The notes beneath the pieces are model-generated. The model saw nothing but the letters and a program-made list of their open reading frames with translations, did no database searches and had not been told where the DNA came from. Below, piece after piece: positions 1 through 9,462 of a DNA stretch of 64,000 nucleotides (the stretch's first letter is position 1; the number at the start of each line of letters is the position of its first letter). Origin of the DNA: Variovorax sp. CF313. GTDB lineage: Bacteria > Pseudomonadota > Gammaproteobacteria > Burkholderiales > Burkholderiaceae_C. The stretch lies in NCBI RefSeq assembly GCF_000282635.1, contig NZ_AKIW01000028.1:42313-106312 (forward strand), in the 5' to 3' direction. The translations under genes were made by a program, and so were the position numbers.

Positions 1-777
1 GTGGCTCACGAGCTGCGGCACCTTGGCATAGGCCTCGATCAGCCGGGGCGTGAACTCGTTCGGGTGGCTCGTGGTGTAGCGGATGCGCTCGATGCCGGGG
101 ATCTCGGCGACGTATTCGATCAGCAGCGCGAAGTCGGCGATCTCGGCGGTGTCGCCCATCCTGCCGCGGTAGGCGTTCACGTTCTGGCCCAGCAGCGTGA
201 TCTCGCGCACACCCTGCTCGGCCAGGCCGGCGATCTCGACCAGCACGTCGTCGAGCGGGCGGTTCACCTCCTCGCCGCGGGTGTAGGGCACCACGCAGTA
301 GCTGCAGTACTTGGAGCAGCCTTCCATGATCGACACGAAGGCCGTCGCGCCCTCGACGCGCGCGGGTGGCAGGTGGTCGAACTTCTCGATCTCGGGGAAG
401 CTGATGTCCACCTGCGGGCGGTTCAGGCGCTCGCGGTCGTTGAGCATCTCGGGCAGGCGGTGCAGCGTCTGCGGGCCGAACACGATGTCGACGTAGGGAG
501 CGCGCGCGATGATGGCCTCGCCCTCCTGGCTCGCCACGCAGCCGCCCACGCCGATCTTCACGCCCCTGGCCTTCAGGTGCTTCACGCGGCCGAGGTCGGA
601 GAACACCTTTTCCTGTGCCTTCTCGCGCACCGAGCAGGTGTTGAACAGGATGAGGTCGGCCTCGTCCACGTTCTGCGTGGGCTCGTAGCCCTGCGCGGCG
701 TTGAGCACGTCGGCCATCTTGTCCGAGTCGTACTCGTTCATCTGGCAGCCGAAGGTCTTGATGAATACTTTTTTCAT
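1..777 (-). CDS. miaB: MiaB, tRNA-2-methylthio-N6-dimethylallyladenosine synthase (5' part)
   Basis: This is the N-terminal 259 codons of MiaB, the radical-SAM methylthiotransferase that adds the 2-methylthio group to i6A37 of tRNAs. The protein opens with [20 protein letters not shown], the UPF0004 domain with its first cluster cysteine in GCQMN. Further cysteines follow in NTCSV and VGGCVAS. The radical-SAM triad CSKYCSYC sits near residues 154-161, matching the family's CxxxCxxC. The start is the ATG at 777. The gene runs off the left edge, so the TRAM domain is not visible. Confidence 0.97.
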   Translation of the reverse strand, partial: MKKVFIKTFGCQMNEYDSDKMADVLNAAQGYEPTQNVDEADLILFNTCSVREKAQEKVFSDLGRVKHLKARGVKIGVGGCVASQEGEAIIARAPYVDIVFGPQTLHRLPEMLNDRERLNRPQVDISFPEIEKFDHLPPARVEGATAFVSIMEGCSKYCSYCVVPYTRGEEVNRPLDDVLVEIAGLAEQGVREITLLGQNVNAYRGRMGDTAEIADFALLIEYVAEIPGIERIRYTTSHPNEFTPRLIEAYAKVPQLVSH

Positions 778-858
778 GGGGAGCTCTCTCTCATGCCCTC
801 CGCAACAACGGGGAGGGCTCGGCGGCGGTCAGCGCATGGGCCGCGCCGCCGTCTTTGC

Positions 859-1317
859 CTACTGCGTGTTGACGGTGTCGTTCGAGGTGAACGGCCAGAT
901 GTTCAGGAACGGCTTGTTCAGCGATTCGCGTGGGGCCGAGGCTTCGTCGGCCGTGAGGATCCAGACCTCGCGCAGCAGGCCGGCGGCATCGCGCGTGTAG
1001 TTGACCAGGTACTTCTGGCCGGTGATGGCGCCGGGCATGACCAGCATGTTCTGCGGGCTCCGGATGCGCGCGCCGGCCCCCAGCCGATCGGCATGGCCGT
1101 CGAGGTCGACGTCGGGCGCGTTGAGGACCGTGAACTTGCCGCGCAGGGTGCCGATGGGGAAATTGCGGCCCCCAACGAGCGATTCGTTCTGGGTCTGCGG
1201 CCGGGGCACTTCGTCCTGCGCGCTGGCGGTGAGCGGAAAAAGGCCTGCCGCAGCAATGGCTGCTGTGCAAAGCGCTATGAAGGTGAGAGCATTCGTGGGT
1301 GTCTTGCAGCGGTTCAT
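859..1317 (-). CDS. Hypothetical exported protein
   Basis: This 152-residue protein is of unknown function. Residues 1-33 form a signal peptide: a basic start (MNRCK), a hydrophobic stretch, and an ASA-type cleavage site before QDEVPRP. The mature part is about 120 residues, with one NFPIGTLRGKF segment, and no catalytic motif was recognised. The frame is open further upstream, but the ATG at 1317 is chosen because it places the signal peptide at the N-terminus. It lies between miaB and the RND operon and faces away from the latter. Confidence 0.7.
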   Translation of the reverse strand: MNRCKTPTNALTFIALCTAAIAAAGLFPLTASAQDEVPRPQTQNESLVGGRNFPIGTLRGKFTVLNAPDVDLDGHADRLGAGARIRSPQNMLVMPGAITGQKYLVNYTRDAAGLLREVWILTADEASAPRESLNKPFLNIWPFTSNDTVNTQ

Positions 1318-1502
1318 GGGGTTTATCCAGAGGCTGTGGAGCGGCGATTTTAGCGAGGGGGTGCGGTTCCCCGGCGCCGGCCACAGCAGGTAGTGCGGGG
1401 CTTTCGGTTGACTGGCTTTACATTTCTTTACGGGGGCCACGAACACCGGGAGTCGGCCGCTGATCCAATAGCCGCTGTCAGCCCAAAGTGCACAAAGAAC
1501 CC

Positions 1503-2738
1503 ATGAAGAAAAATGTCGCTGTCGCCCTTGCGGGCGTATTGATCGTAGCCGTCGCGGGCGGGTGGTGGAGCATGTCCGGGGACAAGTCTGCCGGCAAGGA
1601 CGCGAAGGCTCCGGCTGCGAACAGCAACAGCGGCGGCGCCCCCGCACTCGTGACCCTGGCCACCGCGCAGAAGCAGGATGTGCCGGTGACTGTGCAGGTC
1701 AACGGCAGCGTGGTGTCTCTCAACAGCGTCGACCTGCGTCCGCAGGTGACGAACACGGTGAGCGCGGTGCATGTGAAGGAAGGCCAGTTCGTCAAGGCCG
1801 GCCAGCTGCTCTTCACGCTCGACGACCGCAACGACCAGGCCAACCTCGCCCGCGCCCGCGCGCAGCAGCAGAAGGACGAGGCCACCATGGCCGACCTGGA
1901 GCGCCAGTACAAGCGCAGCCAGGACCTCGTGGCGCAGAACTTCATCGCCAAGAGCGCGGCCGACGCCACGCTCTCGCAGCTCCAGGCTCAGCGGGCCTCC
2001 GTGGCCGCCGACCGCGCGGCCGTGCAGTCGGCGCAGGTGGCGCTGGGCTACGCAACGCTGCGCGCGCCCATCGCCGGGCGCATCGGCGCCGTCAACATCT
2101 ACCCGGGCACGCTGGTGCAGCCGACGCTGTCGCTCGTCACCATCACGCAGCTCGACCCGATTGCCGTGAGCTTCCCGGTACCCGAAGGCAACCTGCAGGA
2201 TCTGCTGGAAGCCGCGCGCTCGCACGCCAAGGTCGAGGCCGTCGTCTCCGGCGGCAAGGCGCCGCTGAGCGGCACGCTCGACTTCGTCGACAACACCGTC
2301 GACCCGCAGATCGGCACGGTGCGCGCCAAGGCTGTGTTCGCGAATGCCGACCAGAGCCTGTGGCCCGGCCAGTTCGTGGGCACGCGCATCACGGTGCGCA
2401 CGCTCAACGGCGCCACGGTGGTGCCGGCCGCGGCGCTGATGATGCTGTCCGACGGCACTTCGCTCTATGTGGTCGACGGGGGCAAGACCGCCACGCGCCG
2501 CAAGGTGAAGACGCTGCACACCTTCGGCACCAATGTGGCGGTGAGCGGCGTGGAGCCGGGCGAGCAGGTGGTGATCGAGGGCAGCCAGAACGTGCGCCCG
2601 GGCGGCAAGGTCCGCGTCGATGCCAAGGCGCCGGGTGCGCCTGGCGCAACGGGCAACGGCACCACCGGCGTCACGCCCGGCAGCGCCGCTTCTTCCGACG
2701 GCGCCGACATCAAGCCGCCGCAGCGGGAACGCGCATGA
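1503..2738 (+). CDS. RND efflux periplasmic adaptor (membrane fusion protein)
   Basis: This is the periplasmic adaptor that links an inner-membrane RND pump to an outer-membrane channel. It has 411 residues. An N-terminal hydrophobic anchor is followed by a lipoyl-like half (VSLNSVDLRPQV), a coiled-coil hairpin (residues about 105-165, rich in Q, A, K and R), the second lipoyl half (TLRAPIAGRIG), then beta-barrel and membrane-proximal domains. The MdtA/AcrA family is clear. ATG 1503 is preferred over the GTG at 1488. Its stop overlaps the pump start by 4 nt (ATGA), so translation is coupled. No regulator gene or outer-membrane channel gene lies beside it. Confidence 0.93.
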   Translation: MKKNVAVALAGVLIVAVAGGWWSMSGDKSAGKDAKAPAANSNSGGAPALVTLATAQKQDVPVTVQVNGSVVSLNSVDLRPQVTNTVSAVHVKEGQFVKAGQLLFTLDDRNDQANLARARAQQQKDEATMADLERQYKRSQDLVAQNFIAKSAADATLSQLQAQRASVAADRAAVQSAQVALGYATLRAPIAGRIGAVNIYPGTLVQPTLSLVTITQLDPIAVSFPVPEGNLQDLLEAARSHAKVEAVVSGGKAPLSGTLDFVDNTVDPQIGTVRAKAVFANADQSLWPGQFVGTRITVRTLNGATVVPAAALMMLSDGTSLYVVDGGKTATRRKVKTLHTFGTNVAVSGVEPGEQVVIEGSQNVRPGGKVRVDAKAPGAPGATGNGTTGVTPGSAASSDGADIKPPQRERA

Positions 2739-5700
2739 ACATCTCGGAGCTCTGCATCCGCCGTCCGGCGATGACGGTGCTGCTGTCCGCGGCGGCCGTG
2801 GTCGTCGGCATCTTCGCGTACTTCAGCATCCCCGTCGCCGCGCTGCCCAGTTACAACACGCCGGTCATCAACGTCAATGCGCAGTTGCCGGGCGCGAGTC
2901 CGGACACCATGGCGAGTTCGGTGGCACTGCCGCTCGAAAAGCAGTTCTCCACCATCCCGGGCCTGCAGACCATCAGTTCGGTGAACACGCAGGGCGTGTC
3001 CTCGATCACGCTCGAATTCGTGAGCAGCCGCGACATCGACGCCGCCGCGGTCGACGTGCAGGCCGCGCTGCTGCGCGCCCAGCGCCAGCTGCCGCAGGAG
3101 CTCACGCAGCTGCCCTCGTACCGCAAGGTCAACCCGGCCGACGCGCCGGTGCTGTTCATCGCGCTGATCTCGCCGTCGATGAACCCGTCGGAGCTCAACG
3201 ACTACGCCGAGAACCTGATCTCGCCCACGCTGTCGACCATCGATGGCGTGGCGCAGGTGGGCGTGTACGGCCGCAAGGCTTTCGCGGTGCGCATCAAGGC
3301 CAATGCCGACCTGCTCAACGCGCGCAACATCACGCTCGACGAATTGGCCAAGGCCGTGAACTCGGCCAACGCCAACACGCCGGTCGGCGTGCTCGACGGC
3401 CCGCGCCAGACGCTCACCATCCAGGCCAACCGCCAGCTCCTGAAGGCGGCCGACTTCGCCAAGCTGATCGTCGGCCAGCACAACGGCGCGCCGGTGCGGC
3501 TCGACGAAGTGGCCACCATCGAGGACAGTTTCGAGTCGGTGAAGACCGCGAGCAGCTTCAACGGGCAGGACTCGATCTCGCTGGCCGTGCAGCGCCAACC
3601 CAACGCCAACACCGTGCAGGTGGTCGATGCGGTGCGCGCGCTCATCCCGCGCTTCAAGGCGGAGCTGCCGCAGTCGGTCGAGATCCAGATGGTGAACGAC
3701 CGCTCCATCTCCATCCGCGAGGCCGTGCACGACGTGCAGCTCACGCTGCTGGGCACCATCGCGCTGGTGGTGCTGGTGATCTTTCTGTTCCTGCACCGGC
3801 TGGTGGCCACGCTGATCCCGGCCGTGACCATTCCGATTTCGCTGATCGGCGCGGTGGCGCTGCTCTATGCCTTCGGCTACAGCCTGGACAACATCTCGCT
3901 GCTCGGCATCACGCTGGCCGTGGGGCTGGTGGTGGACGACGCCATCGTGGTGCTGGAGAACATCATGCGCTACGTCGAGAAGGGCATGGACCCGTTCGCG
4001 GCGGCGCTGCGCGGCGCGCGCGAGGTGGGCTTCACCATCGTGTCGATCTCGATCTCGCTGGTGGCCGTGTTCATCCCGATCTTCTTCATGCCCGGCGTGA
4101 TCGGCCTGCTGTTCCACGAGTTCGCGGTGGTGGTGGCGCTGGCGGTGCTGGTGTCGGCCGTGGTGTCGCTCACGCTGGTGCCGATGCTCGCGAGCCGGCT
4201 GCTCAAGCAGGTGCCGCGCCGTGCGGGCGCGCTCGATCACGAAGAAGAGCATCCCGAGCCGGGCACGGCCATCGGCCGAGCCTTCGAGCGCGGCTACCGC
4301 GCGGTGCACGCAACCTACATGCGCTCGCTCGGCTGGACGCTGATGCACCGCAAGGTGATGCTGGCGATCGCGGGGCTGACCTTCGTCGTCACCGGCTGGC
4401 TGTTCGCGACCATCCCGAAGGGCTTCTTCCCCGAGGAGGACATCGGCCAGATCCAGATCACGACCGAGGCTGCTGAGGACATTTCATTCGGCGCCATGAA
4501 GGCGCTGCAGGACCGCGTGGCCGCCACCCTCAAGGACGACGCGAGCGTCAACTACGTGAGCTCCTTCGTCGGCGTGGGCGGTCCCACGGCCACGCAGAAC
4601 TCCGGGCGGCTGTTCGCGGTGCTCAAGCCGCGCAGCGAGCGCCCGCCAATGGCGAAGGTGCTCGAATCGCTGCGCCAGCGCTTCCGCGAGATCCCCGGCA
4701 TTGCCGTCTACATGCAGCCGGTGCAGAACCTGCGCCTGGGCGGACGCCAGAGCAAGGCGCGCTTCCAGTACACGCTGCAGAGCGTGAACGCGGGCGAGAT
4801 GGTGCCGTGGGCCACGCGGCTCATGGAGCGCATGCGCGCCGACCCGGCTTTCCGCGACGTGACCAGCGACTCGCAGAACCGCGGCCTGCAGGCCACGCTC
4901 GACATCGACCGCGACAAGGCCGGCGTGCTCGGCGTGGCGGTGGGCGACCTGCGCACCGCGCTCTACAACGCCTACGGCGACCGCCAGATCGGCAGCATCT
5001 ACGGCACGAGCAACACCTACCAGGTGATCCTTTCGGCGGCCGACAACGATCGCCAGTTCGAGGAAGACGTCTCGCGCCTGTCAGTGCGCAGCACCACGGG
5101 CAGGCTGGTGCCGTTGTCGGCCTTCTCGACCGTCAAGCGCACCGTGGGGCCGACCGCGGTCAACCACCAGGGCCAGCTGCAGGCGGTGACGGTGTCGTTC
5201 AACCTCGCGCCCGACGTGCCGCTGGGCAACGCGACCGCGAAGATCGACCGCTTCAAGGACGAGCTGAAGATGCCGCCCTCGATCATCACCACCTACGGCG
5301 GCGATGCGGCGGTGTTCCAGAGTTCGCAGTCCAGCCAGGCGGTGCTGCTGGTGCTGGCGGTGCTCGTGATCTACGTGCTGCTCGGCGTGCTGTACGAGAG
5401 CTACATCCACCCGATCACGATCCTCGCAGGGCTGCCTTCGGCGGCGGTGGGCGCGCTGATCTCGCTGAAGCTCTTCGGCTTCGACCTGACGCTGATCGCG
5501 ACCATCGGCATCCTGCTGCTGATCGGCATCGTGAAGAAGAACGCGATCATGATGATCGACTTCGCGCTCGATGCGCAGCGCACCGAGGGCCTGCAGCCGG
5601 TGGACGCGATCCGCGAGGCCTGCCGCCTGCGCTTCCGGCCGATCATGATGACCACGCTGGCCGCGCTGATGGGCGCGCTGCCGCTCGCGCTAGGCCTGGG

Positions 5701-5893
5701 CGCCGGCGCCGAGCTGCGCCAGCCGCTGGGCGTGGCGGTGGTGGGCGGGCTGATCTTCTCGCAGGTGATCACGCTGTACATCACGCCGGCGATCTACCTC
5801 GCGCTGGACCGCTACAGCGGGACGGGGCCGATGGTGAATCTGCCGGACGAGGCGAAGGCGGAAGCGGGCCATGGGGCTGCTTCGCACGCTTGA
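2735..5893 (+). CDS. RND multidrug efflux permease (MdtB/AcrB family)
   Basis: This is the proton-driven inner-membrane exporter, 1052 residues, the usual length for HAE1-type RND pumps. It starts NISELCIRRPAMTVLL, typical of MdtB/MdtC-like pumps. The transmembrane-4 proton relay pair is D401-D402 in VGLVVDDAIVVLEN. The TM10 lysine is in GIVKKNAIMMIDFA (about 934-935). Two large periplasmic loops lie after TM1 and TM7. MdtABC operons carry two pumps, but this operon has only one, so it is probably a homotrimer. Substrates cannot be read from the sequence. Confidence 0.95.
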   Translation: MNISELCIRRPAMTVLLSAAAVVVGIFAYFSIPVAALPSYNTPVINVNAQLPGASPDTMASSVALPLEKQFSTIPGLQTISSVNTQGVSSITLEFVSSRDIDAAAVDVQAALLRAQRQLPQELTQLPSYRKVNPADAPVLFIALISPSMNPSELNDYAENLISPTLSTIDGVAQVGVYGRKAFAVRIKANADLLNARNITLDELAKAVNSANANTPVGVLDGPRQTLTIQANRQLLKAADFAKLIVGQHNGAPVRLDEVATIEDSFESVKTASSFNGQDSISLAVQRQPNANTVQVVDAVRALIPRFKAELPQSVEIQMVNDRSISIREAVHDVQLTLLGTIALVVLVIFLFLHRLVATLIPAVTIPISLIGAVALLYAFGYSLDNISLLGITLAVGLVVDDAIVVLENIMRYVEKGMDPFAAALRGAREVGFTIVSISISLVAVFIPIFFMPGVIGLLFHEFAVVVALAVLVSAVVSLTLVPMLASRLLKQVPRRAGALDHEEEHPEPGTAIGRAFERGYRAVHATYMRSLGWTLMHRKVMLAIAGLTFVVTGWLFATIPKGFFPEEDIGQIQITTEAAEDISFGAMKALQDRVAATLKDDASVNYVSSFVGVGGPTATQNSGRLFAVLKPRSERPPMAKVLESLRQRFREIPGIAVYMQPVQNLRLGGRQSKARFQYTLQSVNAGEMVPWATRLMERMRADPAFRDVTSDSQNRGLQATLDIDRDKAGVLGVAVGDLRTALYNAYGDRQIGSIYGTSNTYQVILSAADNDRQFEEDVSRLSVRSTTGRLVPLSAFSTVKRTVGPTAVNHQGQLQAVTVSFNLAPDVPLGNATAKIDRFKDELKMPPSIITTYGGDAAVFQSSQSSQAVLLVLAVLVIYVLLGVLYESYIHPITILAGLPSAAVGALISLKLFGFDLTLIATIGILLLIGIVKKNAIMMIDFALDAQRTEGLQPVDAIREACRLRFRPIMMTTLAALMGALPLALGLGAGAELRQPLGVAVVGGLIFSQVITLYITPAIYLALDRYSGTGPMVNLPDEAKAEAGHGAASHA

Positions 5894-5959
5894 GGGATTC
5901 GGGGGCGTGTGCGAAGGGCGCACCTCGGACAACACACAGCGCATCGTGAAGAGCGATGC

Positions 5960-6604
5960 TTAGCTCGTCGTCTCGTCGAGCGCGTCACCTGCCGTCAGAT
6001 GGGCGGTGTCGCTCCAGCCCACGAGGCTGAAGCCTTCCGGCGTCCAAAGCATGCGGTTGATCGCGGCATTGCCGAGTTGCCAGGTGCGCGGCGCCTGCAG
6101 CTCCTGGCGGGTGGCGGCGCGGTAGAGCACGTCCATCACGCCGCCGTGTGCGACCAGAACCACCAGTTCGCCCGGATGGCGCGCCGCCAGTTCGGCGGCC
6201 ACGCCCGTCACACGGTCGCGGAACATCAGCAGGCTCTCGCCGCCCTCGGGCTCGAATTCGGGATCGCGCTCGCGCCAGAGCCTGGCCTGCACGGGCAGCG
6301 TGGCTTCGATCTCGGCAAAGCTCAGGCCCTCGAAGTTCCCGAAGGCCCGTTCGCGCAGGCGCGGCTCGGGCTGCACGGGCAGGCCGTGGGGCCTGGCGAT
6401 TTCCTCGGCGGTCTGCCAGGCGCGCGAGAGGTCGCTGGCATAGACGACGCCGATGGGCTCGTCGGCCAGCGCACTGCCGGCGCGCTGTGCCTGCCAGATG
6501 CCCGTGGCGTTGAGCCCGATGTCGAGCTGGCCCTGGATGCGGGTGTCGACGTTCCAGGCGGTTTCGCCGTGGCGAACGGCGATCAGGCGGGTGGCTTCTT
6601 CCAT
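5960..6604 (-). CDS. Histidine phosphatase family protein (GpmB/CobC-like)
   Basis: This 214-residue phosphatase belongs to the phosphoglycerate-mutase superfamily. The phospho-accepting histidine is in IAVRHGETAWN (His12). The acid residue is in RLRERAFGNFEGLSF and the second histidine is in LVAHGGVMDVL. Such proteins hydrolyse small phosphate esters; GpmB and CobC are the nearest types, but the substrate is not determinable here. It starts at ATG 6604, 20 bp after the next gene's stop on the same strand, so the two are probably cotranscribed. It converges with the RND operon. Confidence 0.88.
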   Translation of the reverse strand: MEEATRLIAVRHGETAWNVDTRIQGQLDIGLNATGIWQAQRAGSALADEPIGVVYASDLSRAWQTAEEIARPHGLPVQPEPRLRERAFGNFEGLSFAEIEATLPVQARLWRERDPEFEPEGGESLLMFRDRVTGVAAELAARHPGELVVLVAHGGVMDVLYRAATRQELQAPRTWQLGNAAINRMLWTPEGFSLVGWSDTAHLTAGDALDETTS

Positions 6605-6624
6605 CCGGGGAATTCTAGAAGGCG

Positions 6625-7248
6625 CTACTTCCGGGCCTGCGCCGTCGGCAGTTCGATGTTGACCCGGCGCTCGCCCTGCGGCGGGTTCGGAAAGCCCTGC
6701 AGCGCGGCCTGGAACATCACCGGCAGGATCGCCGTGCTCGAGGTGTAAGGGCCGTCGTTCCGGGCGCGAGTTTCGTACACCACGCGGTTGGAGCCTGCCT
6801 CGCGAAGCACGATGCTGACCTCGCGCTCGTACCAGGGGTTGGCCGGCGGCGCGAACATCGGGCCGCCATACCAGCCGCCGCCGTACCAGCGCCGGCCGTA
6901 GTTGCCATAGCCGCCGTAACCGTAGCCCCAGGGACCGTTGTAGAGCCACGGGTCGGCCCAGGGCGAGAGGCCTGCCGTCACGCGCGCGCCGATCTGCGCG
7001 GTGTACTGCGGCCTGGCATCGTCGCGGCGCAGGCCGACCTTGTCGAGCGCGGCGCCGGCCATGGCTTCGAGCGATTCCTGCCGCGCGCCGTCGGCCTGCT
7101 GCGAGGGCAGGCGGTCGAAGCGGTAGGAGGCGCCGGGGGCCACGGTGCCGATGGAGGAAAAGCTCTTCACGTCGCTGTCGACCACCCAGGAGGTGGCGCA
7201 GCCCGTCAGGCTTGCGGCAAGCAGAAAAGCCGAGAACGCAGATTTCAT
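6625..7248 (-). CDS. DUF4136 lipoprotein
   Basis: This predicted outer-membrane lipoprotein has 207 residues. The lipobox is LTGC with Cys17 as the acylated residue. The mature part carries a DUF4136 fold signature (FSSIGTVAPGASYRFDRLP) and then a Gly/Tyr/Trp-rich stretch (repeats of GYGGYG and WYGG, residues about 118-140) before a final beta-rich part. The role of DUF4136 is unknown. It sits between ttcA and the histidine phosphatase on the same strand. Confidence 0.85.
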   Translation of the reverse strand: MKSAFSAFLLAASLTGCATSWVVDSDVKSFSSIGTVAPGASYRFDRLPSQQADGARQESLEAMAGAALDKVGLRRDDARPQYTAQIGARVTAGLSPWADPWLYNGPWGYGYGGYGNYGRRWYGGGWYGGPMFAPPANPWYEREVSIVLREAGSNRVVYETRARNDGPYTSSTAILPVMFQAALQGFPNPPQGERRVNIELPTAQARK

Positions 7249-7294
7249 GAGGGTCTCCGGGCGCTGAAGCCCAAAATTCCCCTGGGTTGCCCGT

Positions 7295-8227
7295 TCAGCC
7301 CTGGACGATGCGCAGGGCGGCAGGTGCCTGGGAGAGCAAATCGAAGGAAGGCGGGTCGAAGGCCTTGTCGCCATCGTCGTCCGCCACGCCCGTTGCCTTC
7401 AGACCCTTGAAGTCATGCTGCGTTCCGTCGAGCAGGTGCGAAGGCACCACGTTCTGCAGCGCGGTGAACATGTTCTCCACGCGGCCGGGATACTTCTTGT
7501 CCCATTCGCGCAGCATTTCGCCTACCTGCTTGCGCTGCAGGTTTTCCTGGCTGCCGCACAGCGTGCACGGAATGATCGGGAACTCGCGGTGCTGGGCCCA
7601 GCGCACCGTGTCCTTCTCGGCCACGTAGGCCAGCGGGCGGATCACGACGTGCTTGCCGTCGTCGCTCACCAGCTTGGGCGGCATGCTCTTGAGCTTGCCG
7701 GCGAAGAACATGTTGAGGAAGAAGGTCTGCAGCATGTCGTCGCGGTGGTGGCCCAGCGCGACCTTGGTGGCGCCCAGCTCGTCGGCCACGCGGTACAGGA
7801 TGCCGCGGCGCAGCCGGCTGCACAGGCCGCAGGTGGTCTTGCCCTCTGGAATGACGCGCTTGACGATGCTGTAGGTGTCCTGGTTCTCGATGTGGAAGTC
7901 CACGCCCAGGTCGCTCAAATACCGGGGCAGCACCTCTTCGGGAAAGCCGGGCTGTTTCTGGTCGAGATTGACCGCGACGATGTCGAAGTGAATCGGCGCG
8001 CGCGCCTTCAGCTTGAGCAGGATGTCGAGCAGCGCGTAGCTGTCCTTGCCGCCCGAGACGCACACCATGACCTTGTCGCCCTCTTCGATCATGTTGTAGT
8101 CGACGATGGCCTGCCCGACCTGGCGGCACAGGCGCTTTTCGAGCTTGTGCGTTTCGCGCTCGATCTTCAGGGAATTGGCAGTGGCGTCGGCGGCGGCGGG
8201 CGCCTCGTCGATCCAGACGGCGTTCAT
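7295..8227 (-). CDS. ttcA: TtcA, tRNA 2-thiocytidine(32) synthetase
   Basis: This 310-residue ATP-dependent thiolase modifies cytidine 32 of some tRNAs. The PP-loop SGGKDS lies at about residues 58-63. Cluster-binding cysteines are C133 and C136 (CGLC), with another pair in IPCTLCGSQ. The start is placed at ATG 8227 ([10 protein letters not shown]); a TTG three codons upstream is less likely. The C-terminal extension after about residue 270 is poorly conserved, as is usual. Confidence 0.95.
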   Translation of the reverse strand: MNAVWIDEAPAAADATANSLKIERETHKLEKRLCRQVGQAIVDYNMIEEGDKVMVCVSGGKDSYALLDILLKLKARAPIHFDIVAVNLDQKQPGFPEEVLPRYLSDLGVDFHIENQDTYSIVKRVIPEGKTTCGLCSRLRRGILYRVADELGATKVALGHHRDDMLQTFFLNMFFAGKLKSMPPKLVSDDGKHVVIRPLAYVAEKDTVRWAQHREFPIIPCTLCGSQENLQRKQVGEMLREWDKKYPGRVENMFTALQNVVPSHLLDGTQHDFKGLKATGVADDDGDKAFDPPSFDLLSQAPAALRIVQG

Positions 8228-8269
8228 GGGCAGCAATGTCTTGGGGGAAAAGGGGGATTTTGCCCCGGA

Positions 8270-8662
8270 TCACCATTCCCCGGCTTCCATGCGGATCGCC
8301 ACCTCGCAGTCGTCGAAGATTTCGAGCTTGGCGATCTTCACGCGCACGCCCAGCACGCCGGGCAGTTGCAGCAGGCGCTGCACCAGCTTGCCGATCAGGC
8401 TTTCGAGCAGGTTGACGTGCTCGGCGGTGCACTCCTCGATGATGATGCGGCGCACCTTGCGGTAGTCGAGCACGTGGAAGATGTCGTCGTCCTGCGGCAG
8501 CAGCGGCTGCGGGCCGAGGCTGAGTTCGGCATCGACCAGGATCGGCTGCGGCGCCGTCTTTTCCTGCTCGAGGATGCCCAGGTTTGCGTCGAAGCGCAGG
8601 CCCTGGAGGGTGAGTGTCTGGCGGCCTTGCACGGGCATGGGAATGGACATGGTGGTGCTCAC
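8270..8662 (-). CDS. folB: FolB, dihydroneopterin aldolase
   Basis: This folate-pathway enzyme cleaves 7,8-dihydroneopterin to 6-hydroxymethyl-dihydropterin and glycolaldehyde. It has 130 residues from the GTG at 8662, which overlaps the stop of the upstream reductase as GTGA; an ATG at 8650 would give 126. Typical FolB elements are GLRFDANLGILEQEK with the general acid/base region, a DYRKV segment, and a VNLLESLIGKL helix. It is translationally coupled to the pteridine reductase, which suggests a small folate operon. Confidence 0.92.
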   Translation of the reverse strand: MSTTMSIPMPVQGRQTLTLQGLRFDANLGILEQEKTAPQPILVDAELSLGPQPLLPQDDDIFHVLDYRKVRRIIIEECTAEHVNLLESLIGKLVQRLLQLPGVLGVRVKIAKLEIFDDCEVAIRMEAGEW

Positions 8663-9441
8663 ATGAGCGAGAAATCGCGCTCGAATTTCATCAGGTGCTG
8701 GCCGCCGTCCACCAGCAGCGTGGTGCCGGTGATCGAGCGGTTCTCCAGCGCGAACCTCACCGTGGCGACCACGTCGTCCGGGGTGGAGGAGCGGCCCAGC
8801 GGCGACAGCTTGTGCAGCTGCGCGAACCTGTCGTCGTCCAGCATGTGGCTCGCCAGCGTAAGGCCGGGCGCCACGCCGACCACGCGCACGCGCGGTGCAA
8901 GGGCCAGCGCCAGCATCGGCGTGGCGGCTTCGAGCGCGGCCTTGGAAAGTGTGTAGCTCAGGAAGTCGGGGTTCGGGTTCCAGAGCTTCTGGTCGAGCAG
9001 ATGGACCACCGCGCCTTGTGCGTCGCGGGCCGCCAAGTGCTCGTGCAGGGCATGCGCCAGCAGGATCGCCGCGCCGGTGTTGCTGCGCGCATGGCGCTCC
9101 ATGAGTGCGTAGCTGAAGGTGGCGGCCTCGTCGTGCTCGAACAGCGCGGCGCTGTGCACCACGGCATCGACGCCGCGAAAGCGCGCGACCACGCGCGGCA
9201 GCAGGGCGCGCGTGGCCTGTTCGTCCTCGAGGTCGGCCGCGAAGAGCGCCGAATCGCCCGAGAGCGCGGCGCAGTCGGCCACCGTCTGCTCGGCCTCGGT
9301 GCGCGAACTGCGGTAGTGCACCGCCACCTGCCAGCCGCCCGCGGCGAGCGCCAGCGCGATCTCGCGGCCCAGCCTGCGGCCCGCGCCGGTGACGAGGACG
9401 GTGCGGCGGGAAGCGGAGGAGGAGGGCGCGGCGGGGCTCAT
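8659..9441 (-). CDS. Pteridine reductase-like SDR (PTR1/FolM type)
   Basis: This 260-residue short-chain dehydrogenase has the cofactor motif TGAGRRLG (residues 18-25). The arginine-containing TGxxxRxG variant marks NADPH-dependent pteridine reductases (PTR1, FolM) rather than ordinary TGxxxGxG SDRs. The catalytic pair is Y163 and K167 (SYTLSK). The C-terminal VDGGQHL is typical. Coupling to folB supports a role in making tetrahydropterin or dihydrofolate. It starts 21 bp from the divergent midA. Confidence 0.88.
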   Translation of the reverse strand: MSPAAPSSSASRRTVLVTGAGRRLGREIALALAAGGWQVAVHYRSSRTEAEQTVADCAALSGDSALFAADLEDEQATRALLPRVVARFRGVDAVVHSAALFEHDEAATFSYALMERHARSNTGAAILLAHALHEHLAARDAQGAVVHLLDQKLWNPNPDFLSYTLSKAALEAATPMLALALAPRVRVVGVAPGLTLASHMLDDDRFAQLHKLSPLGRSSTPDDVVATVRFALENRSITGTTLLVDGGQHLMKFERDFSLM

Positions 9442-9462
9442 GCGAGGAGGGAGAATGGCGCT

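Noticed and set aside
1..1353. Long open frame on the plus strand opposite miaB and the exported protein gene
   Set aside because: It is the antisense of two well-supported minus-strand genes, has no recognisable family, and its His/Arg/Val-rich composition is the usual shadow of GC-rich coding DNA.
2465..4348. Long minus-strand frame opposite the RND pump (627 codons)
   Set aside because: It is antisense to the pump; the His/Arg-rich text has no domain and no ribosome site.
5941..5959. Weak hairpin GCATCG/CGATGC after the RND operon
   Set aside because: Only six pairs with a seven-base loop and no T-run; not enough for a terminator call.
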